Part shown: positions 36,007 to 45,913 of the stretch, in pieces
Layout of the letters: the number at the start of each line of letters is the position of its first letter
Position numbering within the stretch: the first letter of the stretch is position 1
DNA from: Pirellulales bacterium
GTDB taxonomy: Bacteria > Planctomycetota > Planctomycetia > Pirellulales > JANQPP01
DNA: 64,000 nucleotides
NCBI GenBank assembly: GCA_028289405.1
Contig: JANQPP010000127.1
Location: 1-64,000, forward strand
Direction: 5' to 3'
Made by a program: the position numbers and the translations under genes
Notes under the pieces: generated by a model
What the model was told of the DNA's origin: nothing
Databases searched by the model: none
The model's input: only the letters and a program-made list of their open reading frames with translations

Positions 36007-36659
36007 ATGATCCGTCGATGCGCGCGGGTTCCTGGCCGAGACATGCCGCTGGCATGGGAGAGCAAAGGCCGCATCGCCAAAACGTCGCCCGGGTTGGCGT
36101 GCAATTCAAGCGGGTCTGCTTGCCCACGATGGTCCTCCAAGTGGGAGCCTGGAATCACGCAGAGCGGACCATTTTCCGCGTGCATCGGGTCCAAGTGAAT
36201 CCGCAGCGTGAGCATTCGGTCTAGCAGCCACGCCGGAGCCTCCACGTGCGGCACGCCAGCCTTCCGAGTGGGCTTTTGAAAACACTGGCTCGACAGGTCG
36301 TTTTGCTTGACCGCGATCGTTTTGTCTCGATGCCAGGGCAGCGACCAAGAATGGCCTGGAGGCTTGTCGAAGTAGAGTGCCCGCACGACTCCCGCGTGTG
36401 TACCTAAAACCGCCGCAGCGAATTGCCTCAGGCGCGAACAGTTGAACAGAAGGCCCACCTCGGGAAACATCTCGAGAAGATTTCGCGAACCGTAGGCGTG
36501 ACCACGACTCCGCAGGACAGACGACTCACTCTCGTCCTCGAGCACGGCGGAAAGTCGATTCGCTATTGAAAGTGCTTCGTCTTCATCGAAGATGGCCTCA
36601 AGCATCGTGAAGCCGTCGCGCGAGAGTTGAGCGAGAGACGGAGCGAATAATTCGGGCAT
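35931..36659 (-). CDS. Phytanoyl-CoA dioxygenase (PhyH)-family protein
   Basis: A 242-residue Fe(II)/2-oxoglutarate oxygenase of the PhyH type. The facial triad is His110 and Asp112 in LPWHRDKTI and the distal His202 in PLLSHASG; an Arg pair near 215 (HRRIIHIE) could bind 2-oxoglutarate. LRIHLDPMHAENGPLCVIPGSH is the typical strand turn before the second half. It would hydroxylate an organic substrate that cannot be named. The ATG at 36659 is chosen since upstream codons overlap the previous gene. It is the last gene of a probable four-gene minus-strand operon. Confidence 0.85.
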   Translation of the reverse strand: MPELFAPSLAQLSRDGFTMLEAIFDEDEALSIANRLSAVLEDESESSVLRSRGHAYGSRNLLEMFPEVGLLFNCSRLRQFAAAVLGTHAGVVRALYFDKPPGHSWSLPWHRDKTIAVKQNDLSSQCFQKPTRKAGVPHVEAPAWLLDRMLTLRIHLDPMHAENGPLCVIPGSHLEDHRGQADPLELHANPGDVLAMRPLLSHASGMSRPGTRAHRRIIHIELAEDVVLPDGYEWYSFVPLTA

Positions 36660-36747
36660 CTTGTCCTGCTTCGAGAGAAATCGCCACGCAATCGGTGGTG
36701 GCTTAGCCGGATTGAGATTGGGAAAAGGATTGCCAAAGCTACCCGAT

Positions 36748-37965
36748 TCACCGCGACTCGTCAGAAAGATCGGTGATGGATTGGCCGATCTGGTGCAAAA
36801 ATTGGGCCCACTCCTCGTCCGAGATGCGATGGTCGGACTGGTCCAAGCCAAGCCGGACCACCACCATCTCCCAGGCGGGAATCACGAAGAGACGGTTGTT
36901 GTTGTGGCCCGCCGCGGCGAACGTGCCGGCGGGAACGCCGGGCCACTTGAGGGAACCATCCGCTTTTGTGGCTTGGACCCACCAGTTGAAACCGTAGACG
37001 CCCCGCCCGTCGATGCCGCTTTCCCGATGCCCCCACGACAAATCAGCGGGAACTTGCACGGTCGTGGCCTGGCGGACCCAGGCTTCGCTGAGCAGTTGCC
37101 GGCCCTGCCATTGGCCTCGCTGCAGGAACAGCTGCCCGAAGCGAGCCAGTTGCAGCGCGGAGATTTTCACGTGTTTGCCTTGGTTTCCCGAACCGCCATG
37201 GACCACGACGCCGTGGTGCACCCCAAAGTCTCCCCAGGTCCATTGGTCGGGGTCCATCTCCAGTGGCATCGCGATCCGCTGGCGGAACAGGTCTTCCAAA
37301 GGCTCGCCGGTAATCCGCGCGAGCACCAAGGCGAACGTGTTCATCGCCGAATCCCAATAGGCATAGTGGGTGCCCGGCGCGAAGAGTGGTTCCGGCGAGG
37401 GAAGAAAGGGCGTGTCGCTGGGGCCATGAGTGTAGCCGCCCTGCGGCTCGTCCCCTTGGGCACGATAGCCCGAGGTCATCGTCGTAAAATGCCGTAGAGT
37501 GACGTCGCCGTAATACTCCTCCAGTTCGGGCACGAACTCCGCCGCCCGGGTATCCAGCGTGCATTTGCCGTCATCGATCAATAGGCCCAACACGGTACTT
37601 GTGAACGATTTCGTGCAGGACCATACGCCGTGCACTTTTGCCACTCGATCCCCTTCCCACACAATCCGGCCGCGCCGCACGATGAGTAACTCGTGGACGC
37701 CGTCCTTTCCCGAATGTTCTCGCAGGTAATCCACCGCCTCTTCCAGCTTCTCGGCATCCATGGCTTCCTCCTGGGGCGTGCAGCGGTCCCAATTTTTGCC
37801 TGGAAAAACGGCCTCGTCCGCGTGCAAAGAGTACATCCCAATGCAGGAGCATGCCGCCACAAACATCCCGAAGAACGGGCGGCGCTTAAGGCGTGGCATA
37901 TGAGGGTTTACCCGACGCAACATTTTCGCGAGTTGGCCCATCTTGAAATGTAACGGCCTGTTCAT
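36748..37965 (-). CDS. Secreted serine hydrolase (beta-lactamase class C / esterase EstB-like)
   Basis: A 405-residue protein. The N-terminus has a basic stretch and a hydrophobic segment (PFFGMFVAACSCIGMYSLHA) that should be a signal. The S-x-x-K motif is SCTK (Ser116, Lys119), a Tyr motif is YAYWDSAMN, and AAGHNNNRLFVIP stands where class C enzymes have the KTG box. Members range from beta-lactamases to esterases and D-Ala peptidases; the role here is not clear. ATG 37965 has GAGGAG upstream. It follows DUF1501 by 53 bases. Confidence 0.85.
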   Translation of the reverse strand: MNRPLHFKMGQLAKMLRRVNPHMPRLKRRPFFGMFVAACSCIGMYSLHADEAVFPGKNWDRCTPQEEAMDAEKLEEAVDYLREHSGKDGVHELLIVRRGRIVWEGDRVAKVHGVWSCTKSFTSTVLGLLIDDGKCTLDTRAAEFVPELEEYYGDVTLRHFTTMTSGYRAQGDEPQGGYTHGPSDTPFLPSPEPLFAPGTHYAYWDSAMNTFALVLARITGEPLEDLFRQRIAMPLEMDPDQWTWGDFGVHHGVVVHGGSGNQGKHVKISALQLARFGQLFLQRGQWQGRQLLSEAWVRQATTVQVPADLSWGHRESGIDGRGVYGFNWWVQATKADGSLKWPGVPAGTFAAAGHNNNRLFVIPAWEMVVVRLGLDQSDHRISDEEWAQFLHQIGQSITDLSDESR

Positions 37966-38018
37966 GAGGCTCCTCGCGGATAGTGCAGAAAAGAACGGAC
38001 GTGCGAATCCGCACCGGG

Positions 38019-39488
38019 CTAGGCCAGCATCCCCTCGACCACGTGGCCGTGAACGTCGGTCAAGCGGTAATGGCGTCCCTGGTAACGGAAGGTGAGCCGC
38101 GTGTGGTCGATGCCGCAAAGGTGGAGCATGGTCGCCTGCATGTCATGCACGTGCACGGGGTTTTCGGTGATGTTCCAGCCAAATTCGTCGGTCGCACCGT
38201 ACACCGTTCCCGGCTTCACGCCGCCGCCAGCGAGCCACCAACTGTAAGCCTTGCCGAAGTGATCTCGGCCGCGAGGTTTTTCCGGGTCACCTTGGCCAAA
38301 GGGCGTTCGTCCGAACTCACTGCACCACACAACCAGCGTATCCTCTAGCATGCCACGGTCTTTCAGGTCGCGTACCAGCGCGGCGGAGGGGGCATCGGTG
38401 TCGATGCATTGCTGTTCCAGTTGCGTGAAAAGATTGTTGTGCTGGTCCCAGCCCGAATGCATCAACTGCACGAACCGCACACCGCGCTCCAACAGCCGCC
38501 GGGCGATGATGCAATTGTTGGCATAGGTCCCCTTTTTCAAGGCGTCCGGCCCGTAACGCTCGATCGTCTGCTTCGATTCTTGAGAGAAGTCGACCAGTTC
38601 CGGCACGCTGGACTGCATGCGAAACGCCATTTCGTATTGGGCGATACGGGTGTCGATTTCGGGATCCCCGTAGTCGGCCAGATGCTCTTCATTCAGTGCG
38701 GAAATGCCATCGAGCAGCGAGCGGCGAGAGGCCATGGAGACCCCTGGCGGATTGTTGAGGTAGGGAACCAATTCCCCCGTGTTGCGAAAGCGAACCCCTT
38801 GAAAGCGGCTCGGCAAAAAACCGCTCCCCCAGTAGTAATCGAAGAATAACTGGCCGCAGGTCTTGCCCTTGTCGCTGGAGGTCATCACGACAAAGGTGGG
38901 CAGGTTGTCGGTCTCGCTCCCCAGCCCGTAGGACAACCAAGCTCCCATGCTGGGGCGGCCCGGCACCTGCGAACCGGTCATGAACAGCGTCACGCCGGGA
39001 GCGTGATTCACCGCCTCCGTGTGCATGGTCCGCACCAGGCAGAGGTCGTCCGCCAGGGCGCCGATGTTCGGCAGCATTTCGCTCATCCTTATGCCACAGT
39101 TGCCGTACGTCTTGTGCGGCTTGATGGCGGGCACGCAGGGCCATTTCGCGTAATTGGCGGACATTGTGGAGAGCCGGGTCATCCCCCGCACGGAATCGGG
39201 AATGTCCTTTCCCGCCATTTTCTGGAGCATCGGTTTTTCGTCGAACAAATCGACATGCGAAGGCGCTCCGCCTTGCCAAAACAGGACCACCCGTTTCGCT
39301 TTAGGCGCGAAATGTGGAAGGCCCGGCAGCCCGGAATCGCGCCGAGCGGGGGAAGCATTCGTGTTCCCGGCGGTTGCCTGATCACGCAGAAGCAAGGAGG
39401 CCAGCGCGGCGGTGCCGATGCCACTGGCCGCCGAGCCAAAGAGTTGGCGCCGATTCACACGCTCGATGTTCTGCTGCCAAGGGTTCAT
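38019..39488 (-). CDS. DUF1501 protein (sulfatase-like, Tat-exported)
   Basis: A 489-residue planctomycete DUF1501 protein. The N-terminus carries a Tat-like signal (RVNRRQLFGSAASGIGTAALASL). Later motifs fit the family: FWQGGAPSHVDLFDEKP, GVTLFMTGSQVPGRPSMGAW, and ERGVRFVQLMHSGWDQH, VVWCSEFGRTPFGQG. The fold resembles alkaline phosphatase/sulfatase, but the enzymatic role is unknown. DUF1501 genes usually pair with PSD1 genes, as here, and the pair is thought to work in the periplasm. Confidence 0.93.
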   Translation of the reverse strand: MNPWQQNIERVNRRQLFGSAASGIGTAALASLLLRDQATAGNTNASPARRDSGLPGLPHFAPKAKRVVLFWQGGAPSHVDLFDEKPMLQKMAGKDIPDSVRGMTRLSTMSANYAKWPCVPAIKPHKTYGNCGIRMSEMLPNIGALADDLCLVRTMHTEAVNHAPGVTLFMTGSQVPGRPSMGAWLSYGLGSETDNLPTFVVMTSSDKGKTCGQLFFDYYWGSGFLPSRFQGVRFRNTGELVPYLNNPPGVSMASRRSLLDGISALNEEHLADYGDPEIDTRIAQYEMAFRMQSSVPELVDFSQESKQTIERYGPDALKKGTYANNCIIARRLLERGVRFVQLMHSGWDQHNNLFTQLEQQCIDTDAPSAALVRDLKDRGMLEDTLVVWCSEFGRTPFGQGDPEKPRGRDHFGKAYSWWLAGGGVKPGTVYGATDEFGWNITENPVHVHDMQATMLHLCGIDHTRLTFRYQGRHYRLTDVHGHVVEGMLA

Positions 39489-39554
39489 CAGTATTTCTTC
39501 CTACAGGAGCTTTTATTGGGTTCGTTTTCGTCACACGCGGCGATATTGCCCGCA

Positions 39555-42092
39555 TTATTCCCGGGTCAACGCTTCGTCCAAATTGAGGATGCCAAGGCAG
39601 ACCGCCGCTAGGGCGGCGTGCTCCGCTACATCTAGGGACTCATCTCGCGAAGAGGCTCCGACTTCAAGCAGCGCTTTCGCGGCTTCGGGATCGGCACGAT
39701 AGATGGCGAATTGCCCATCATATACGGCCCGTAATTGTTCTAGTTCGGTTTCGGAAGGCACTCGGCAGAGCACGCGGCGGCAGGTATGGGTGAGCCGCCC
39801 GTCGAGTGAATCCGCTTCGTACATGACGCGGCTGGCCAATTTTCGGGCGGCCTCCACCCAGGTCGGATCGTTGAGCGTCGTCAGGGCATGCAGCGGCGTG
39901 CTGGTCGTGGCCAATCGCACCCGGCAGGTTTGACGATTTGAAGCATCGAAGATATTGGCGGGCTGCACCGTCCGCCGCCAGAAGGTGTACAGGCTGCGTC
40001 GATAGAGGTCCCGCCCCGAGGAAATGGGATAGGTGAAATCCCGTTCCTTGGTGATCGCCAAGGCTTCCCACACGTTGTCCGGCTGATAGGGATAAACGGG
40101 AGCACCGCCGATTCTGTGGTCCAGTAGGCCTGAAGTGGCTAAGGCCCAATCGCGGAGGATCATCGCCGGCATTCGAAAGCGGCTGGCCCGAGCATAGAGC
40201 CGGTTTTCCAAATCGCGCTCGCGATGCTGTTCCGTGAGGCGGCTCGACTGGCGATACGTGGCGCTGGTCACAATCAGGCGATGCATGCGTTTCATGCTCC
40301 AGCCACCTTCCCGAAAGTCGACGGCCAGCCAATCGAGCAGTTCCTTGTGAATGGGGTATTCACTCTGCACGCCCAGATCTTCTGAAGTTTTCACGATCCC
40401 GTTACCAAAAAAGTATTGCCACATGCGATTGACTTGGACCCGGGCGGTCAGCGGATTTTCGGGCGAGACCAACCAGCGGGCGAAACCGAGCCGATTCTGT
40501 TGCGCGGAAGCCGGGAGCGGCGGCAGAAATGCCGGTGTGTTGAATGAGACTGGTTCGGTCGGCTGGAGATATTCGCCGCGACTCAAGATGCTCGTTTGCC
40601 GAGGTTTCTCATCACTCATCACCATCACGCGGGGAATCTGGTCGCCGCGGTAAGCGGCGAATTCCCTTTTTAGGTTTTCGACCCGTTTGAAGACGTGGAT
40701 ATGTTCCGTCAATTCGGGCCGCACTTCACGCACGAAATGTTCCCGCAAACCAGCTTCGAGGGATTCCGTTTCTTCCTCGTCACGCTCACTTTCCGGCTGT
40801 TTCAAAATCTCGACGAGCTTTTCGGGCAACTTTTCGACATCGGTCGCCTCGCCATCAGCGACGATTCCCGCCCGCCAGCCGACAAATGCCGCCTCCGTGA
40901 ACTGTTGGGCGTCGGCTTCGGCCTGTTCGATTTGGGCTTCGAATTCGGCGATCCGGGCCTGATTTTCTTCCGTGGGGAGTTCAATGAAAGGCGCCGCCAC
41001 GCGGATCCGCACCGACTGCCGCTGCGGGGTTCCCTTCTCAGGCACACGGTTGAACGCATCCAGTAGGCTGTAGTAGTCCCGCTGCGTGATGGGATCGTAT
41101 TTATGGTCGTGGCACTGGGCGCAGGCCATGGTCAGTCCCAGCCAGTTGGTGGCCGTGGTGTCGATGCGGTCGAAGAGGTTCACGAACCGCTGTTCCTCGG
41201 GGATCGCGCCCCCTTCGCCGTTGAGCAGATGATTGCGGTTGAAACCGCTGGCGATTTTTTGTTCGAGCGTGGCATCCGGAAGCAAATCACCAGCCAACTG
41301 CCAGATAGTGAACTGGTCAAACGGCAGATCTTCATTGAGTGCCTGCACGACCCAATCCCGCCACATCCACTGCCACGTGTCGCCGTCTTGCTGGAAGCCG
41401 TTGCTGTCGGCATAGCGGGCGGCATCCAACCAGGGGAGCGCGAGCCGTTCACCGTAATGCTCGCTGGCTAGCAGGCGATCGACCAGCCTCTCGTACGCCT
41501 GAGGATGCGTGTCGGCGATGAAGACGTCTACCTCTTCCGGAGTGGGGGGCAGCCCCACCAGGTCAGCGTAAAGCCGTTTGATGAGCGTGGCTCGGTCCGC
41601 TTCCGGGGAGGGGGACATGCTCTCCGTTTCCAGCTTCGCCAATACAAAGCGATCGATGGGGTTGCGGACCCATTCTTCGTTTTGCACCTGTGGCTCGGCG
41701 GGACGCCGTGGCGCGACGAAAGCCCAATGCGTTTCGTATTCGGCCCCCTCCGCGATCCACCGCACGAGCAGCCCTCGCTCCTCCGGCGAAAGCTGACGAT
41801 TCGAGTCGGGTGGCGGCATCATCATGTCCGGATCGTCGGAGAGAATCCGCTCGACAAGTGTGCTCGCCTCGGGATCCTGCGGCACGATCGCTCCAGCCTC
41901 CAGCGCCGCTTCGCGGAGGTCGAGCCGCAAATCGGCCTGCCGCTTGTTGGCATCCTGGCCGTGGCAAAAGAAGCACTTATCCGACAAGATCGGCCGAATA
42001 TCCAAATTGAACAGCAGGCGGTCTTCCGCGTGCAAAAGATTCGCCATGAGCGGAGTGAGCAAGAATAGCCAGGGCAGCCGGCAACGGGGCAT
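39555..42092 (-). CDS. PSD1 and planctomycete cytochrome C domain protein (DUF1549/DUF1553)
   Basis: An 845-residue protein starting with a signal peptide (RLPWLFLLTPLMANLLHA), then a heme c motif CFFCHG (Cys-x-x-Cys-His) and a PSCyt1 domain, followed by DUF1549 (LIKRLYADLVGLPPTPEEVD...), a second CxxCH in CAQCHDHKYDPI, and the DUF1553 C-terminus (NRMWQYFFGNGIV, LVTSATYRQSS). These proteins are a planctomycete hallmark and are probably periplasmic electron-transfer or polymer-binding proteins. It is the first gene of the four-gene minus-strand cluster with DUF1501. Confidence 0.95.
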   Translation of the reverse strand: MPRCRLPWLFLLTPLMANLLHAEDRLLFNLDIRPILSDKCFFCHGQDANKRQADLRLDLREAALEAGAIVPQDPEASTLVERILSDDPDMMMPPPDSNRQLSPEERGLLVRWIAEGAEYETHWAFVAPRRPAEPQVQNEEWVRNPIDRFVLAKLETESMSPSPEADRATLIKRLYADLVGLPPTPEEVDVFIADTHPQAYERLVDRLLASEHYGERLALPWLDAARYADSNGFQQDGDTWQWMWRDWVVQALNEDLPFDQFTIWQLAGDLLPDATLEQKIASGFNRNHLLNGEGGAIPEEQRFVNLFDRIDTTATNWLGLTMACAQCHDHKYDPITQRDYYSLLDAFNRVPEKGTPQRQSVRIRVAAPFIELPTEENQARIAEFEAQIEQAEADAQQFTEAAFVGWRAGIVADGEATDVEKLPEKLVEILKQPESERDEEETESLEAGLREHFVREVRPELTEHIHVFKRVENLKREFAAYRGDQIPRVMVMSDEKPRQTSILSRGEYLQPTEPVSFNTPAFLPPLPASAQQNRLGFARWLVSPENPLTARVQVNRMWQYFFGNGIVKTSEDLGVQSEYPIHKELLDWLAVDFREGGWSMKRMHRLIVTSATYRQSSRLTEQHRERDLENRLYARASRFRMPAMILRDWALATSGLLDHRIGGAPVYPYQPDNVWEALAITKERDFTYPISSGRDLYRRSLYTFWRRTVQPANIFDASNRQTCRVRLATTSTPLHALTTLNDPTWVEAARKLASRVMYEADSLDGRLTHTCRRVLCRVPSETELEQLRAVYDGQFAIYRADPEAAKALLEVGASSRDESLDVAEHAALAAVCLGILNLDEALTRE

Positions 42093-42336
42093 GATCTTGA
42101 TCTCGGGCTGGATTTTCTTGGCAAGAAGGTGAGCGCATCAATTATCGCCCATCCCACGCCGCACGGAAAGAATGTTCGGAACTTTTTCACCCAGACGCTC
42201 CGTCGCATGGCCGAGCAAGAAATCTACCTTGTTCGACATGCCGCACCGACTCGCAATCGAAGAAATCTTCATTCTCCGGCACGAGTCCGATAACATCGGT
42301 GCATGGCCGGGCTGAATCGATGGCATATTTCTGATC

Positions 42337-43209
42337 GTGGCGGTAATGACTCAACCACTTCCTGGGAAAAAACCCGCGCCTAGCACGTGGCGCGATCGCT
42401 GGTACGAAATTATCTTCGAAGCCGATACGCCCTCGGGCAAACTCTTCGACGTGCTGCTGTTGATCGCGATCCTGCTCAGCGTGTTGGCTGTGATGTGCGA
42501 AAGCGTCAACTCGATTCGCCAGAACTACGGCGGGCTGTTGGCAGGCGTGGAATGGTTCTTCACGCTCCTGTTCACCCTGGAATACGCCGTGCGGATCGTA
42601 TGTGCCCGGCGCCCACTGCGGTACGTGCTCAGTTTCTATGGGCTCGTGGATTTACTGGCCATCTTGCCCACGTACATCACCGTGCTGCCTTTTTTCGCGG
42701 GCGGACCCGACGCACAGCGGCTAGCCGTGATCCGCGCGCTGCGTCTGCTGCGAGCCTTTCGCATCTTCAAGCTGGCACACATGCTCTCCGAGGCCACGGC
42801 GCTGCGAGCAGCGATTTGGTCGGCGCGGGCCAAAGTCGCCGTGTTTTTATCGGTCGTGCTGATCGCCATTGTGATTGTCGGCTCGGCCATGCACCTGATC
42901 GAAGGCAGCACCGATGATTCGGTTCGCACCGGTTTCGATTCGATTCCAGAAAGCATGTATTGGGCCGTGGTGACCATGACCACAGTGGGATACGGAGATG
43001 TCTCTCCCAGCACGGCTTTGGGAAAAGCGATGGCCGCAGCGATGATGATCCTCGGTTACTGTATGATTATCGTGCCCACGGGCATCGTCTCCGCGGAATT
43101 GGCCCATTCCGGTGGCAAGGGAATCACAACGCAAGTTTGTTCCGAGTGCATGGCGGAAGGGCACGACCTCGACGCGCTGCATTGCAAATATTGCGGATCG
43201 AAGTTGTAA
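42337..43209 (+). CDS. Voltage-gated potassium channel (Kv-like) with zinc-ribbon tail
   Basis: A 290-residue ion-transport protein. S1-S6 are visible; S4 is an Arg ladder RLAVIRALRLLRAFRIFK (about 128-145) and the filter is TVGYGD (about 216-221), followed by S6. After S6 the chain ends in a compact zinc ribbon with Cys268, Cys271, Cys283 and Cys286. A GTG at 42337 and an ATG three codons later are both possible. The channel would pass K+ across the cytoplasmic membrane when depolarised; the ribbon may be a cytosolic sensor or assembly domain. Confidence 0.93.
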   Translation: MAVMTQPLPGKKPAPSTWRDRWYEIIFEADTPSGKLFDVLLLIAILLSVLAVMCESVNSIRQNYGGLLAGVEWFFTLLFTLEYAVRIVCARRPLRYVLSFYGLVDLLAILPTYITVLPFFAGGPDAQRLAVIRALRLLRAFRIFKLAHMLSEATALRAAIWSARAKVAVFLSVVLIAIVIVGSAMHLIEGSTDDSVRTGFDSIPESMYWAVVTMTTVGYGDVSPSTALGKAMAAAMMILGYCMIIVPTGIVSAELAHSGGKGITTQVCSECMAEGHDLDALHCKYCGSKL

Positions 43210-43248
43210 CCTCCGCACGAACACGCCCCATTTACCGAGGAAAATCGC

Positions 43249-44598
43249 ATGAATACGTACCGCCTTCTCGCCGTTGTCGGTCTTCTGGCTTTGCAGCTCG
43301 CCGCAGTCGTCGCTGCGGAAGAGCATCTTTCGCGGATCGCGCCTCGACCGGAGGAGCGGCAATTGCCCTTCGAAATGCATGCGGAAATGAAACACCGGCC
43401 TCGAATCACGGTGGCCAGGCGCGATGCCGACTTGATCGGCAGTGACAACCGGGCGTTGCAAGCGGCCGTGGATTACATCGCCGCGCTGGGGGGCGGCACC
43501 GTCGAAATCGGTCCGGGCGAATACCTGATGCGGGACTCCCTGCATCTGCGGTCGCACGTCACCGTGCGGGGCACGGCGGGCGAAACCATCCTCCGTAAAG
43601 CGGATGGCCGCGTCTCGCCACTCGTTCTCGATGGCGACTTCGGCGAACAGCAGTTAACCGTGGAGAACGCCAAGGGATTCGAAGTCGGCCATGGTGTGGC
43701 GATTTGGGATGACCGCGCCGGCGGTTTCCACACGACGGTTGCCCGAATTACTGGCCGCGACGGCAATACATTTTCCATCGACAAGTCCTTGATGGCCGAC
43801 TGCATGGTTCACAACCAGGCCCGCGCTGCCACGGTCTTCCCCGTCGTGAGCGGTTATGACTTGCGCGGCGCGCGGGTGGAGAACTTAATCATCGAAGGCA
43901 ACCGGGAAGCGAATGTCCATCTCAATGGCTGCCGCGGCGCCGGGATTTTTCTCTATCGTGGATTCGGCACGGAGATCCACAACTGCGTGGTCCGCAATTA
44001 TCACGGAGATGGCATCAGCTTTCAGCAGTCGAACGATGTCGTCGTCAGCCGGTGCGTCAGCGAAGGCAATTCGCAGCTTGGTTTTCATCCCGGCAGCGGC
44101 TCGCAGCGGCCCGTCGTGCGGGACTGTATCGCACGAAACAACGGCACCGATGGCCTGTTCCTCTGCTGGCGGGTAAGGCATGGGCTGTTTGAAAACAATC
44201 TGCTGGAGGGGAATGGACGCTTCGGCATTTCCATTGGGCACAAGGATTCAGACAACCTTCTCCAGCGGAACCACATCCTGCGGAATGGAGAGGACGGCGT
44301 CTACTTTCGCGATGAATCCTTCGGCATGGCGGCGCACCGCAACCGGCTGAAGGAAAACGTGATTGAGGATAATGGCACGAACGGCTCGGCAGCCGGCATT
44401 CGGGTTCGCGGTCATACCGAAGGACTCGTCTTCGAGGACAACACGATTCGCGACACGCGGGATGGAGAAGCCCGAACACAAACCACGGGCGTGCTGATTG
44501 AAAAGAGAGTTGGCAAATTGTCCCTCCGCGATAACCGCATTGAAGCGCAAACGCCGGTGAACGACCTACGCGAAAGCTCAACCACGTCATCGCGCTAG
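43249..44598 (+). CDS. Secreted right-handed beta-helix protein (PbH1 repeats)
   Basis: A 449-residue protein with a signal peptide (YRLLAVVGLLALQLAAVVAA). DNRALQAAVDYIAALGGGTVEIGPGEYLM is the opening of a pectin-lyase-like beta-helix, and repeated coil signatures follow, such as IHNCVVRNYHGDGISFQQSND and LFENNLLEGNGRFGISIGHKD. It belongs to the parallel beta-helix repeat superfamily of polysaccharide lyases, hydrolases and epimerases; no catalytic set can be assigned. It lies 39 bases after the channel gene. Confidence 0.88.
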   Translation: MNTYRLLAVVGLLALQLAAVVAAEEHLSRIAPRPEERQLPFEMHAEMKHRPRITVARRDADLIGSDNRALQAAVDYIAALGGGTVEIGPGEYLMRDSLHLRSHVTVRGTAGETILRKADGRVSPLVLDGDFGEQQLTVENAKGFEVGHGVAIWDDRAGGFHTTVARITGRDGNTFSIDKSLMADCMVHNQARAATVFPVVSGYDLRGARVENLIIEGNREANVHLNGCRGAGIFLYRGFGTEIHNCVVRNYHGDGISFQQSNDVVVSRCVSEGNSQLGFHPGSGSQRPVVRDCIARNNGTDGLFLCWRVRHGLFENNLLEGNGRFGISIGHKDSDNLLQRNHILRNGEDGVYFRDESFGMAAHRNRLKENVIEDNGTNGSAAGIRVRGHTEGLVFEDNTIRDTRDGEARTQTTGVLIEKRVGKLSLRDNRIEAQTPVNDLRESSTTSSR

Positions 44599-44713
44599 CG
44601 TTTTTTTCGCCCGTCGCCGTTATCACTTCTCAAGAGTTGCAGTAGCCATCCAAGATCTGGAAGCACGGGCCGAGCTGCCGTGAAGACATTCCCCAAGATG
44701 CCCAGCCCGTTAG

Positions 44714-45913
44714 TCACGATTTGGCTCGCCAGGGCTCCGATTTCCGCCAGGCGACGATGAAGCCCACGAACACGGACGCAGCCACGGTTGCCAGTCCTAG
44801 TGTGGCCATCTGCACGCGCCCGCCGTGCGTCGCTTGCATGAGCGCTGCTACCGCGTAATTGAGCACCACGCCCGCCACAAAGACTTCGAGCGCGTGTTGC
44901 CCACAGACCAACACGGACCGTGCCAGGCGAGACCGCCAGAAGGTCAAGCCCGCCGGCAAGAGATATGCAACGACTAGCGTGGCCAACAGGAAATGCGCCA
45001 GCCGCAGCGGACCCAGGGTCGACTTGTCGATCCACGGGATGTCATAGGGGATGGACATGCCATGCGTGTAGCCGGCGTCTCCGAACCAGCCGAACAAGAC
45101 GTTCAGTCGCACGAACTTGTACCAGAAGCCGACCACCGCCAATAACGTAAGCGCGGGCCACAGCCAGCGGGAGGCAAGTCGAGGCGGAGAAGTGTCAAGA
45201 CGTTTACCGATTCCCAAGGCCATGCCGATCACGAATAGGAATTGCCAGGCCACCGGGTTGTAGTACATGGTGCCCGCGAACGGCAGCGAATTTCCATGGC
45301 CCAGCGCGACTGCGGCTTGCACTGCCAGGTAGATGGCCGTGGAGAGGCCCAAGCCCCAAGCCAGGGAACCGTTCAAGAGGATAAAGAAAGGAGGCAGGAA
45401 AGCGAGAAAGACGATATACAACGGCAGAATGTCAAAATACTGCGGTTGGGCCTGCAGTGTCACGAATCGCCAAAGCTGCCCGTTGCTGGTTTCGATCGCT
45501 TTGGTAATCGGCACGCTCTCGGAATCAACCCCGCACAGCCATGGCATGCCCACCAGCGCCGCCACCGTCAGCACTAGACAGACGATGTGCATGACGTAAA
45601 GCTGCCAGGCCCGGGCCAGACAGCGGGTATGCAGCAAGAAATACCCCCGCTGCAAGTACACCTTTTCATATGCCAGGCCGAGTGTGAAGCCGGAGAGAAA
45701 GATGAACACCTCGGCTGCCGTGGAAATGCCGATGGGCGCGTAGGTCACGTAGGAGAGGATCTGCTTGCCGGAAAGCTCCTCGGCATGATCGAGCGCCATC
45801 ACCAACAGCGCCAGCCCGCGAAAAAAGTCGATACGCGGATCTCGGCGCGGGGCCGGTTCCGGGCTGGATCCGGCGGGAGCGGGAACCGGTTCCTCTGCCA
45901 GGGCGATGGTCAT
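44714..45913 (-). CDS. OpgC-domain membrane acyltransferase
   Basis: A 399-residue protein with about ten membrane helices. The N-terminus RDPRIDFFRGLALLVMALDHA is typical of the OpgC/acyltransferase-3 type, and HALEVFVAGVVLNYA near the end matches OpgC proteins. OpgC adds succinyl groups to periplasmic glucans; here it is more likely to decorate the locus polysaccharide. The ATG overlaps the stop of the upstream acyltransferase by four bases. It is the last gene of the exopolysaccharide locus. Confidence 0.85.
   Translation of the reverse strand: MTIALAEEPVPAPAGSSPEPAPRRDPRIDFFRGLALLVMALDHAEELSGKQILSYVTYAPIGISTAAEVFIFLSGFTLGLAYEKVYLQRGYFLLHTRCLARAWQLYVMHIVCLVLTVAALVGMPWLCGVDSESVPITKAIETSNGQLWRFVTLQAQPQYFDILPLYIVFLAFLPPFFILLNGSLAWGLGLSTAIYLAVQAAVALGHGNSLPFAGTMYYNPVAWQFLFVIGMALGIGKRLDTSPPRLASRWLWPALTLLAVVGFWYKFVRLNVLFGWFGDAGYTHGMSIPYDIPWIDKSTLGPLRLAHFLLATLVVAYLLPAGLTFWRSRLARSVLVCGQHALEVFVAGVVLNYAVAALMQATHGGRVQMATLGLATVAASVFVGFIVAWRKSEPWRAKS

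Noticed and set aside
44590-44608. Short CGCTAGCG palindrome followed by seven T, after the beta-helix gene
   Set aside because: Stem is only three base pairs with a usable loop, too weak to call a terminator with confidence.
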